Source: Laguncularia racemosa (lineage: Eukaryota > Streptophyta > Magnoliopsida > Myrtales > Combretaceae). Taken from it: a stretch of DNA of 64,000 nucleotides. The notes beneath the pieces were generated by a model, which had not been told where the DNA came from, made no database searches, and saw nothing but the letters and a program-made list of their open reading frames with translations. Made by a program: the position numbers and the translations under genes. Shown piece after piece: positions 1 to 10,369 of the stretch. The stretch covers positions 62,001-126,000 of the forward strand of contig JBBMOL010000137.1 of NCBI GenBank assembly GCA_037954665.1, written 5' to 3'. Every line of letters begins with the position of its first letter. The stretch's first letter is position 1.

Positions 1-2300
1 ATAGAACCTTCTGGTCGAGCTTTATTTCTAACATACCCTTTCAAAGCCCCTAAGTACCGCTTAACTGAATACATCCATCTATATTGCACTGGGCCAGAAA
101 TACGTGCTTCTCTTATTAGATGTACTGCTAGATGAATCATGACATCAAAAAAAGCAAGTGAAAAATTTATTTCCAATTTACACAGTGTCAAAGCAATGCT
201 CCTCTTTAAAGACTATAGCACCTCTACTCTCAACTCTTTCGCCTAGAGCTCTCTAAAGAATCATGACGTCTTACTTATTGCTCCATATATGTCATCTCTA
301 AGATATCCATGTAGTACAACGGAAAGAACCCTTTCAAGCAATATATGGCAATCGCGGCTCTTTTTACCCCTTTAATGTTGCCTCAAACACCCCCAAGCAT
401 GCAAAAATGTTACAAGCATATCCATTAGGAAGTTTTACATCTTTTATTAAACTACACACTTCTCTCACATGGTTAAGAGTCAATGTAAATTGTGCTGGAG
501 GTTTCACCATCTGACCTGTTCCTCTTTAAATATGTAATTCAAGCCGAGTTCCCATATCTTATAAAGTCAATCTTGCTTTATTAGTATCTTTTAATTTGCC
601 CTTAAAGTTTAGAATGGTACCAACTAAACTATCACAAATGTTTTTCTCGATGTGCATGACATCTAACTTGTGTCTGATAATTAGTTTATCCTAATAAGGA
701 AATTAAAAAAAGAATACTTTTTTTATACCAATTAGGCTCATCATCTAACCTCTTTCTCTTCCTACGATCTGTTGTCTTTCCTAAGATAACTTGCTCATAC
801 CGACTTAATTGCATCAAAATATCTTCATTGTTAAATTTCTTAGTAGCCCTACATTTCTCCACGGTGCCATCGAACTTCATCTTTTCATTACACCACCTGT
901 AATTCATTGATAAAAACTGTTGATGCCCCATGTAATGAAATTTACTTTGTGTATGCCCACTAGTGACATCCACATTACAAATAGGATAAGCCTTGTAACC
1001 TTTTGTGATCTAACCTGATACATCACCATATGCAGGGAAATCATGGATTGTCCATAATAGTGTTGCATGCATGCGAAATGATCAACCAAACATAACATCA
1101 AAGGTTTTAACCCCTTCTACCTACAACTCCTTCAACTCATCAATCAACGGTTGTAAAAAAAATCAATGTCTTTGCCTGGTGGTCTAAGACCCGGTATTAG
1201 CAAAGACATAAAAAGATATGGCTCTTTCATAAACTCCCATGGCGGCACATTGTGGGGAAATAAGATAATAGGCCTTGAACTATATGTGGTACTCAAATTA
1301 CCAATTGGATTGAATCCATCTGTTGCAAGTCCCAACCATACATTCCTTAGATCAGAACTAAAATTAGGAAACTTTTGGTCTAAATCCTTCCATGCTTTTG
1401 AGTCTGAAGGGTGCCTTAGAACATTATCCCCTATAGCACGCCCTTCCTTATGCGATCTCATTAGAGGTGCTGTTTTTCTGTACATAAACAATCGTTGAAG
1501 ATGTGGTATTAGTGGAAAATACCGTAAAACCTTCATAGGAGTTTTCTTCTTCTTCTCATTACTCTTCATTACCCACCTTAAATAGTTACATTATAGACAA
1601 TAATCTAAGTCCTTAAAAGCTTTCCTAAATCAGACACAATCGTTTTTACATGCATGAATAAGATGAGCATCCATTCCGAAGTGGTGTAACATTTTTCAAC
1701 ACTCATAATAGGAACCTGGGAGTATTTCCCCCTTTATTAATATACTCTCAACAAAATTAAGCCAATTGTTGAAACTTTGTATAGATTGTCAACGATCAAC
1801 CTTAAAATGCATCATTTGTATTATAGCAAATAAAAATAAAAATTTCTTACACGCTTGATAGACCTTACATTTTGCTTCTTCAAATAAGACACTCTACATA
1901 TCCATGTCAATTTCATCTCCTCCGCTATCCTCCAACATATCATCTTCAGAGTCACTACCGCTACATGCCAAATCCTCTAATATTTAACTATCGACATCAT
2001 CCTCAAATGTATGGCCATTATCACACACCACTTCTTCCATTATCAGTGGTTTTCGCACACCAATTTGATTGTTACTAATCCTAAAGCCATTCAAACCTAA
2101 GTATATATGATCCAACTTATCAATATGTGATGTCTCCCCATGAAATATCTAAGTAGTGTAAGACCATGCCATTCCTTGACGAATTAGATGAGCCTCAATG
2201 GCCTCTATTGGTAACCATTCCTAATTAAGACAATCTTGACATAGACAATGGATAAATCCATCTGAATCTCGATGACGCTGCATGGCTACTTCAAGGAAAC
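1..2300 (-). pseudogene. Decayed CACTA (En/Spm) transposase, TNP2 type
   Basis: Several reading frames on the minus strand together follow the order of a plant CACTA transposase. At about 2190-2280 a frame reads DSDGFIHCLCQDCLN and then a stop, which fits the N-terminal transposase-associated zinc-binding domain. Positions 686-1569 carry the TNP2 core. Positions 1-230 read GPVQYRWMYSVKRYLGALKG and on into VRNKARPEGS, the conserved C-terminal domain (DUF4218 type). Stops and frame changes separate the blocks, so it cannot make an intact enzyme. TNP2 proteins cut and move CACTA elements. The window starts inside the C-terminal part, so the 3' end lies outside. Neither CACTA terminus was seen. 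Confidence 0.85.
1144..1569 (-). pseudogene. TNP2 transposase core fragment
   Basis: This open frame of 141 codons is the best preserved part of the CACTA transposase. It contains KVLRYFPLIPHLQRLFM near residues 13-29, then a KAWKDLDQKFPNFSSDLRN block, then LGLATDGFNPIGNLS and a run ending in LLIPGLRPPGKDIDFF. These are hallmark TNP2 strings, the catalytic RNase H-like region of plant CACTA transposases. The next block downstream on the minus strand, 686-973, contains YMGHQQFLSMNYRW, which follows it in family members. The two are in different frames and separated by stops. Confidence 0.85.
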
Positions 2301-2529
2301 TCCGTACACCTTAGATATATTCCGAAGAAGTACAATCATGTGTCAAGTACCATCTCCTTCCACTCATCCTAAACATGTAATCGCCATTATCATATGCAAC
2401 AATAAAGAGAGTATCAGCACATTTTGCCCGACCACTAATGTGCCAATAACTCTTGAAGTGAGGTTGATGAAAAAAGAAATACCGTGGCTAGGACTACCCC
2501 TTAAATAATGTAAAACACGACAAGTAGAA

Positions 2530-4020
2530 AGTAAAAGAGACTTAGAAAGGTTTATCTATAAACTTAGAAGGGAACAAGGTTTACAACCCAAGTACCAAAC
2601 ATCATTTAATAAATCAATGACAACCTTTTTCTAGCAAAGAATGATATTGGATTTAGGACATGCAACCTCCTAACCAAAAAATATTTTAACCCGCCTAAAC
2701 CTTTAACACCAAACTTCTTATTGCAAAAGCCTTTAAGAGAGATAATAACTTCAAGAGAATCACTGACAACTAGAAAACCACTAGCACAGTCTAACAACAC
2801 AAGAAAAACTTCAACTTGAAACTTTAAAAATAAAGAATAATCATATCATGACTAAAGAAGACCAAACTCCAAAAGACAAGTGGTAAATTTCTGATCACGC
2901 AATTCATTGAATTTAACATGTGTTTGCTTAAGGTCCTAATGTAATTTCTTAAGTAAAGAAAAGCATGTACAAATAGGCACAAGCCGAGAGGCTCTCCAAA
3001 TGGAAATTCTAGAACTAACAAGCACTTCAAATGGCAATTCAAATCAGCATTACCAATTCAACAAGACTCTAAACAACAATGCCATATTGCACAAGTAAGA
3101 GCATCATAAATATGGTAGTTTTTCCAAAACTAACAAGTACTTAAGCAATGTCCCATGTTATGATAATTAGAGAAGGAATTCATGGAGAAAAGCATCATAT
3201 ATGCACACCGCATCTACCGATATTGAATAATAGAGACTATCTATCTTTTTACCTAAGACACCGGGCTTCTGACCTCCACTCAACTACCTTAGGGCTTCTC
3301 TCTTTAGGAGTTTTGTTTGCTAAACTTAAAGGAGAAACCAAACTAGAATCTAATGTTTTCTTTAGTTGGTGTGCAACTCATGGGGAGACCTTCTGAGGGA
3401 CTTCACCACTGCTCCTGAAAATGTAATGAAGAACAATCACTATTCAAACTTCACCAAAAACCTGATTTTTTTTTCTTCTAACAAGTTTCATCATCGGTAG
3501 TGGAAAATTAATTTTTGATGACCAAAACCTGCTTTGTTTTCCTTTAATTTTTCTAATGTTTTTTACCCAACAAAAAACCCCAAATTCTACACAAAATTAG
3601 AGCAACATCACATTTACTAGAGAAATTGGGGGAGAGAGCAAGAGATTTTCCATACGTTCATAGGGATAATCAAACCACAAACATGACACATCAAAAGCTA
3701 GAGCTTCTTAAACTTCAAATCATTTGCATTTAATGGAAAGCCTAAAAAATTACCTTAGACTTCTAGGTAAACAGATAGGGGAAGTGGCGGGAAGAGGAAG
3801 AGAGATTTAAACAAACCTTACAAGCCACGGATGTAGGTGAATGAGAATGAAATGAACAAGCCACCAATACACAACATCATTTCAAGACCATCTAGTAGTA
3901 GAGGATGTTGCAGAAATTGCTCACTGGTGGTAGTGTTTTGGGGATGAGGTTTTTATTTTTTGGGAAATAAAGGTCGAACTAGGATGCAGGGGAAAAAGAT
4001 GATGTGGGAAATTGATGAGG
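2530..4020. other. Unassigned AT-rich DNA beside CACTA remnant
   Basis: No convincing gene was recognised here. Short open frames on both strands have no family signature. Because the stretch lies upstream of the minus-strand CACTA transposase, it may be the left part of that transposon, including its regulatory region, but no CACTA end or target duplication was found to prove this. Confidence 0.4.
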
Positions 4021-4330
4021 GAAAATATAGTGGGCATGAAATTTAGCTTACATGGCATGGAAGTGGCAATTACTTTCTCACAAATAAGCAATTGCGACGA
4101 TTGACTTCTCACAAGTGGCAGATGTGGCCATCACATTCTTGCATATACTATTTACGTGAATTATTTTCCCAAAAAAGCACTTTTTTCTTTTCGGCAATAA
4201 ACTTCTCACAATAGGTAATCCCAATGATTTACACTATTTGCAAGAATTATTTTCTTGGAAAAGCACATTTTCCTTTGCAGCAATTGACTTCTCACAATAT
4301 AATTCCTCGCTTTTGCTCATTTCTGTTGCA
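4020..4330. repeat. Clustered short repeats, possible CACTA subterminal repeats
   Basis: A motif close to caattgacttctcacaa recurs about four times, near 4065, 4090, 4200 and 4275, mixed with two copies of a longer string around aattattttcttggaaaagcac. CACTA elements carry such arrays of short repeats next to their ends, where the transposase binds. Position on the upstream side of the transposase fits. The terminal CACTA pentamer was not identified, so this is a tentative reading. Confidence 0.3.
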
Positions 4331-5080
4331 ATGAACATGAACCTTTAGAGATCACATACTGCTAAGGTTTCCTTTGTCCATAAATATGAACCTTATGTGT
4401 ATCGAGAATCTTTTTTTTGTATATTTAAAAAAAAAGATAAATTTCATTCAATTAAAAAAAAATGCATCAATCTAATATGTTAATACAGAAGGATTAACAA
4501 ATGAAGGGTTTGGGATAAGAATAAAGCCTATCTAACTTATGAGTATAATAAATCACATAAAAGAATAACACAATTTACATAAAGAATGAAAATAAAAAAA
4601 ATAGAAAATAGTTTATTCTAAATAATATTGACAAACTAATAGTAATTTGATCACCAAAGTTTTCAAATTAACTAAATCAATAAAAGGAGACTTATGGTGG
4701 TTGAATGGTATTATTGATGGATAGATGATAGTGGGACTAACGGTAGGAAAAAAATAAAAGTACAACAAATTAGAGATCAAAAAACGGTAAATTTAAGGAT
4801 ACTGAAATCAATAATGGTGAATACGCAAATTTAGGTAGTGAAGGAGAGGAAAAGTTTAGGAGTTTAGAAAGAAAGGGAGAGAGTATATATCTTCTATAAT
4901 AAGTTATTGAGAATCAATATTTACTATACTAAATGTTACACATCAAGTTAAATTTAGTATGTTGTGTTGCAATTTTAACTACATTTTTTACTATTCATAT
5001 TTTCGTAAGTTAACAAATATATCAAACCACCTCAATCATTAATTACAAAGTTAAAAAACTTTAGAGAAAGTAATTTTAAA
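4325..5080. repeat. Segmental duplication, copy 1, block a
   Basis: This stretch aligns by eye with 16870-17222 and, after a Mutator-like insertion there, with about 18735-19375. Shared landmarks are the gatcacat-ctgctaaggtt string at the start, the run around attctaaataatattgacaaact, and the gtagtgaaggagaggaaaag run near 4840 matching 19160. It contains no gene. It marks the left part of the duplicated block that ends at the repeat-protein gene. Confidence 0.7.
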
Positions 5081-5085
5081 GGAGT

Positions 5086-5486
5086 TGACATAACGAGTTA
5101 GCATGAACACAAGACCAATTGACGATTGATCTTCAAACTCTCCAAAAAGTGATAAAGTTTCTCTCTCAAAACTATTTTCAATTCTTAATATGTCATAAGA
5201 TATGATAAGATATAACTAAAAAAAAAAAAAATACTATAAAAAACCCTAAAACATTATTAGACATAGTCTTTAGCACGGATGTGTAGAAGCTTGTGTTGTG
5301 TTCTGTGGCATTTCATTCTTGGTCACCTCGATATGCCCACTTATACGAGCATGTTAGTTGCCGCGTCCATCGACTCGCCCCTTGACATGGGCGTGTTCGA
5401 CACCACGTAAGCCTCCCCACTTCCTTACATTCTTTCTTACACAAGTGCTCCATCTTAGATTGTTTCTTAGCCTTTGCTATGCATCA
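5086..5486 (-). repeat. 3' LTR of element D
   Basis: It is 401 bp, begins tgacataacgag and ends tgcatca on the plus strand, and matches 7683-8095 over its whole length with scattered substitutions. Because the element is read on the minus strand, this left copy is the 3' LTR. Confidence 0.9.
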
Positions 5487-5797
5487 TTCTCTCCTACTTG
5501 AGAAGAGTTCAACCTTGAGTTCTCTTCTAAATATATAGAAATATCATCTAGGTAAAACCAAAATATATCTGCCACATTGAATTTCTTTAAAATGCCCATA
5601 CTATTATGCAATTCAATTATACATGCATTATCATTAATCCTCTGCACTATCTCATATGGGCCATACTTCTTGGGCTGCAACTTACTGTACTTCCTCACGA
5701 GACACCTCTCCTTTTATATGAACACCATCACTAGGTCACCTACGAAGAACAATTTCTTACGATGTTTATCCACTGTTGCTTTGTCCTTAACATCTGT
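5477..5797 (-). pseudogene. Integrase C-terminal fragment, element D
   Basis: The minus-strand frame includes KYSKLQPKKYGPYEIVQRIN and then NSMGILKKFNVADIFWFYLD, the tail of a gypsy integrase that follows the catalytic core. The same segment in element A (about 42700-42980) reads almost identically. A stop interrupts the upstream part near 5700. It runs into the start of the LTR, as in related elements. Confidence 0.8.
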
Positions 5798-6112
5798 TTA
5801 CCTTATCTTTCTTTGCACCCTTGCTATTAGTACTTGCCTCACACTCGATATATGTATAGTTTTGGACTTCCTTATAGGATCATCCATCTTCTTTTTCGAT
5901 TGCTTAATTGTAAGGAATGAACACCTCTCTACCTTAGAAAGTTTATCATCATTTGCTAATTTCAAAAGTGAGAGAGTAAATTTCACCCTGTCATTTTCTA
6001 ACCTATACACATTTTCCCTACCTACATGTTAGACATTAACATCATAATGCTAAGGTCTACCAAATAGTAAGTGACATGCATCAATATCCACTATATTATA
6101 ATATACTTCATC

Positions 6113-6330
6113 TCAGTATTTAACAATAGAAAAAGGTACTTTGCAATGCTCTCTAACCTCAATCTTCTCTATTGCCTTGATCCACCTAATGGAATATGGG
6201 CTAGAATGCTTTCCTATCGATAATTGCAATGCTTGCACTACTTCCTTACCTATGACATTTTTGCAACTGCCACTGTCCACTATCAATTCAAATATTCTTA
6301 CATCAATTGTGCATTTTTTGTAGAACAACT
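6113..6330 (-). pseudogene. Retropepsin-like protease, element D
   Basis: The frame reads RIFELIVDSGSCKNVIG near its start, with the DSG triad of aspartic proteases, followed by EVVQALQLSIGKH and YSIRWIKAIEKIEV. Retropepsins cut the retrotransposon polyprotein. This active site is intact, unlike those in elements A and E. Flanking frames are broken. Confidence 0.8.
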
Positions 6331-6484
6331 GATGTCACTAAGTTCATTCCTCTCGCTTTGGTGCCAGCATCAATTTTTTAATTACATAAGTCCACTCATC
6401 GTATTCATCCTCCTCCTTATAGTACACATCAACCCCATCAAACTCACAATTAATCCCATCTTCCTCATCTCTCTATGATATTAA

Positions 6485-7600
6485 CCACTCTTTTGTTAAG
6501 ACATTCATTAGATCAATGCCTAGATTGATTACAATGGTAACACTTCCCTAATTTTGGCTTTGCATATAGATTGTTTTGTCTTTTTGTTTCCTTTGCTCCA
6601 ACTAGCTTCTTTCCTATGGCTCTCTCTTCTTTCTTTTCAATAACTACCCCTGGTAACTTAGATGTGGGTCTATCTTCTCAACTACAGGTTTACTCGAACC
6701 TCCTACTTCCACCATCAAATCTACTACTCTTTTCTTGTAGTATCAATTTAGCTCTAGGGGCCATGTTATTCGCTTCACTCAACATAAGCAGAACATGTAC
6801 CCTAATTTTGTCCCTAATCTGTAGTTACAGACCATCTAAATATTTGGCCACTTGCTAACCCTCACTCTCAATCAGGTCACTCCTCTTTGCTAACGGCATA
6901 AATTCTAGAGTATACTCATATACAGTTCATAGCTCCTAGCGACACCTCTAATAATGCTAAAACAAGATCTACTCATAATCAAGAGGTAAGAAATCCTACT
7001 GGAGCAATTTTTTCATTCTATACCACATTATTAAGGGTTGTTTACCTTCACGATATTTCCTACTCTAAAGCCACTCCCACCAGGTTGGAGCACTCCCTTT
7101 CAGTCTACATGCTACTAATTTTACTCTCCTTCTCTTAGGAATTTCCATATATTAAAAAAATCAATCTATTTCAACAATTCAATCAATAAAATCTTCAATA
7201 TTTAAATTACTGTTAAAGTTGGGAATGTCGACCTTTAGCTTGAATTCCCTGCTGTCTCTAAAGTGGAACCTACCATCGTTTCTCCTATATCTGCTGCCAT
7301 CACCACCTCTTCTATGTGGCCGTTCTTCCCTAAATAACACCTAGTTTTCATCCTCCAAATCATCATCATACATTTGTAACCTATGATTTGTAGCTACAGG
7401 TTTAACAACAAGATTACCATGCACATGCTCAGTTCTAGGTTGAATCCCACTACCACTCTTCTCTCTATTGGTATTGAATCCAATCGCATCGAAATGCTTA
7501 ATCAGGTCATCAAAGTGCTATTCTAAACGTTTGAATCTCTTATTCATATTATTTAACACCGCCCTTTGATCTTACACCTCGGTTCATAGGGCTTCCCATC
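6485..7600 (-). pseudogene. Gag fragment with zinc knuckle, element D
   Basis: Minus-strand translation over several frames matches the gag region of element A, including a stretch equivalent to FKLKVDIPNFNSNLNIEDF near 7210. A CCHC zinc knuckle of the form KCYHCNQSRH-stop-SNEC sits near 6520-6560. Many stops and small shifts make it non-coding. Gag would form the particle shell and bind the RNA genome. Confidence 0.65.
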
Positions 7601-7666
7601 CTAAGTAACATTCAAAACATGATCGCCTACTAAATTGTCATCTCCTAACATCGTGGCAAGAATTTC

Positions 7667-7682
7667 CTGCTTTAATACCAAC
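7667..7682 (-). promoter_or_regulatory. Primer binding site, element D
   Basis: Directly inside the right-hand LTR the minus strand reads ttggtattaaagc, a slightly mutated complement of the 3' end of initiator methionine tRNA. It fixes the element's orientation as minus. Confidence 0.7.
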
Positions 7683-8095
7683 TGACGTAGCAAGTTAGCG
7701 TGAACACAAGAGCAATTGACTATTGATCTTCAAACTCACTAGAAAGTGATAAATTTTCTCTCTTAAAATTGTTTTCAATTTGTAATATGTGATAAGATAT
7801 GATAAGATACAACTAAAACAAAAAAAGAATACTATAAAAAACCTAAAACATGATTAAACACAATTTTTAGCATGAGTATGCAGAAGCCCATGTCGCATTC
7901 TATGGCATTTTGCTCTTAGACACCTTGGCAAGCCCACTTGTACAAGCATGCTAGTTGCCATGTCGATCAACATACCCCTTGACATGGGCTTGTTGGAGGG
8001 TGTGTTAGACACCACACAAGTCTCTCCACTTCCCAACTCTAGTCCTTACATGAGTGCTCCATCTTGGATTACTTCTTGGCTTTTGCTTCGCATCA
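7683..8095 (-). repeat. 5' LTR of element D
   Basis: It is 413 bp, begins tgacgtagc and ends tcgcatca on the plus strand. It pairs with 5086-5486. The primer binding site adjoins its left edge, so it is the 5' LTR of the minus-strand element. Confidence 0.9.
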
Positions 8096-8100
8096 GGAGT

Positions 8101-8790
8101 CTCCATTGCCAAGGCATCAACCATAAAGACCAAACTTTTCTTGTAGCTGAAAATTGATTTAATTGTTTAATAGTATATATTAATGATGGTATATATGTGC
8201 ACCTTTTTACAAATACATTAGGTATATATATAGATATAATAGATATTGTGGCCATATTATTGACAATAGCCGTGAAAAGCCTTAATACAATCTAAAGGAG
8301 ACTAATATGAGAAAATATATATTGGGTATTACATGCCAAGTATTATATATATGTAATATATAAATATTAGTAAGATTTTAATATATGTAGTTTATGCAAT
8401 TAGTCGTTTTGAAAATTACTAATTCTACTATTATTTGTATAAACATTTTATCAATATTTCTACACTATGTATATATAACAAGTGATGTATAATACTTAAT
8501 AAATCTTTTTTCATGTGGCAGGTAATACACTAATGAATCATTTCACAATTTATTCTCTTTTATAGCCGTCAAAAGCTTTATGCTAGAAACAAAAATTGTA
8601 TACATCCTTGGATGGTACAAACAGACGTTGACCAGCATTAGAGATGTCATCAACAACATGATAACTCTCTCTCGGTAATGTAGTAGATCCGGGGGTCCTT
8701 TCCGTTTCGCAATTCATCACATTTGTTTAAAGAGCACACAATGTAGTAAGTGATGTCACTGCCCATGTGAGCATTGAAATAGACTTCACT
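8101..8790. repeat. Segmental duplication, copy 1, block b
   Basis: This stretch aligns with 21100-21940 (shared landmark attaatgatggtata and the run to atatagatataatagatat), then with 30392-30620 (gccatgaaaagctttatgct) and 35272-35470 (ttggatggtacaaac, then gatgtcactgcccatgtgag). The copy 2 blocks are separated by elements E and F, both absent here. No gene was recognised. Confidence 0.75.
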
Positions 8791-8798
8791 ATTAGACG

Positions 8799-10108
8799 CA
8801 AGGTTGTCAAAATCGCGATTTTACGTAGAATTGCGAAGGGGTCCGTAGAATCGGAACGTAAAAACGGAACGTAGAAACGTAAGTTTTTACAACCTATGTA
8901 AAATAACTTTCAAATATTATAAATTTACTTACAATAGTCATTAAAAAATATAATTAATAATAGAAATAAGGAAATTAAGTATTTATTTTAACCATAAATT
9001 ACAAATTTGCAATAAAAGTCATAATATAGATAATCGAGCATAAGTTGTATAATATAGATATTTTATTTCTAAAATGATAAATCATGTATAAAACTAGTTT
9101 CACCTAGTTCTATATACAAAAACTAAAAAATAATAGATAAAATTTAAAAATCAATTGTGACTTTAAAAAATTACTAATAAATAAAAATTGATAATGAAGA
9201 TATACCATTAAAAAGGAGTAATATTAAAAAATGACTAAAAGTACATAATAAAGAAGATACTATAACAAGAAAACCTTCAAAATTATATATTACTAGGTAA
9301 AGTTATCTACCATTTATTTTATTTACTATTATAAAAATATTAGTTAAAATAAGGAAAGTTGCAGCAATCAAACACAAGTGCTTTAATACGAACATGATCA
9401 CAAATAGGAATAAGAAGACTAATAATCAACGAACATAAACACAAAGACTTCAATGCAACGTAACACACTGACAAGAGATGAGTGATGACCGACAAACATG
9501 TCGGGGTATGACTTATATTTCCGCTACGACAGGAAAGCACGTGGGTCGTGTATAAGAAAACACGAAGAAAAATGTTTTTGGAAGGAATAAGGGAAGAGCA
9601 CGGCCGTGTATCAAGGAAACACGCCCACGGAAGCACACATAGTTTAACACACGATTGAAGGCACGACCGTGTGTTAAGCTTGGAAAATACTCAGAAGTAC
9701 ACACGGTTGAACACACGGTTGAAGGCACGGCCGTGTGTTGGGCTTGAAAAATACACAGAACAGAAGTACACACGGTTCCTGGCTCGCTTCTCCTCTCTCA
9801 TCGCTTTTCACTGTCTCTCTCTCACTGTCTCTCTTCAACATACAGGAACTGCAGCAGCAGCAAGCCGGAAATTGCAAAGGATGTGCTGGGTTTGCCGATT
9901 GGGTTGGGCTGGGTTGCGATTGGGATAATTGTGTGGAATCGGTAAAAACGTGCAGAATCGCGATTTTGAACGATTTTACTATTCAAAATCGCGATTTTAC
10001 TCCGATTTTGATCCTTTCCGATTTTGTATGCGAGTTAACTGGGATTGTATATATAAACTCGTAAAAACGTAGAATCGTATGAGTTGAAACGCGATTTTGA
10101 CAACCTTG
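8799..10108. mobile_element. Non-autonomous hAT transposon
   Basis: The 1310-bp element starts with caaggttgtcaaaatcgcg and ends with its exact reverse complement at 10090-10108. The 8-bp target duplication attagacg lies at 8791-8798 and 10109-10116. The paralogous site near 35455-35470 has no insertion. Eight-base duplications and short inverted ends are typical of the hAT superfamily. Near both ends the palindrome aatcgcgatt recurs (about 8812, 9957, 9985), as expected of subterminal repeats. No transposase frame was found, so it depends on an autonomous relative. The middle (9540-9780) holds a cluster of ACACGGCCGTGT-like palindromes. Confidence 0.9.
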
Positions 10109-10116
10109 ATTAGACG

Positions 10117-10365
10117 AACTAGAAGATGCATTAGAGCGCCCCCAAAAGCAAAAGATGAATGTCCTCGTGGGTCTGTTCGTAGAATGAGGACCTTTTTTGA
10201 CTTAATAGAATCGACCTTTACTTAGAGAAATTGCCAACGTGCGCCGCGAATTAAGCAGCATCCACCAAAAGAGTTATGATAGGCATCACCACTATTAGTT
10301 TTTCGAATTAAATCGCCAATCAAATAAGCGAAAAGTATTTGTTTAATTTGTTACTCTCTGTCATA
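10117..10365. repeat. Segmental duplication, copy 1, block c
   Basis: This stretch aligns with 35465-35720, sharing the run around gtgggtctgttcgtagaatgag and the following gacttaatagaa. The match fades at about 10365, where copy 1 holds about 2.8 kb not seen in copy 2. Confidence 0.7.
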
Positions 10366-10369
10366 TTCA

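Larger units (their letters stand above)
5086..8095 (-). mobile_element. Internally deleted Ty3/gypsy retrotransposon D
   Basis: Two direct LTRs (5086-5486 and 7683-8095) enclose minus-strand gag, protease and the integrase tail. The 5-bp target duplication ggagt sits at 5081-5085 and 8096-8100. The paralogous block at about 21085-21105 lacks the element, giving an empty site. Reverse transcriptase, RNase H and the integrase core are missing: protease-linker sequence at about 5798-6010 is followed directly by the integrase C-terminus at 5477-5797. The element is about 3.0 kb where a full one would be over 5 kb. Its proteins resemble those of element A at 38009-43464. It could move only with help from a related element. 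Confidence 0.9.

Noticed and set aside
3921..4112. Possible CACTA transposon end near ctggtggtagtg
   Set aside because: The pentamer alone is common, there is no matching inverted end and no 3-bp target duplication could be paired.
9340..10064. Several open frames inside the hAT element
   Set aside because: They translate the palindrome cluster and subterminal repeats. None resembles a hAT transposase or BED finger.
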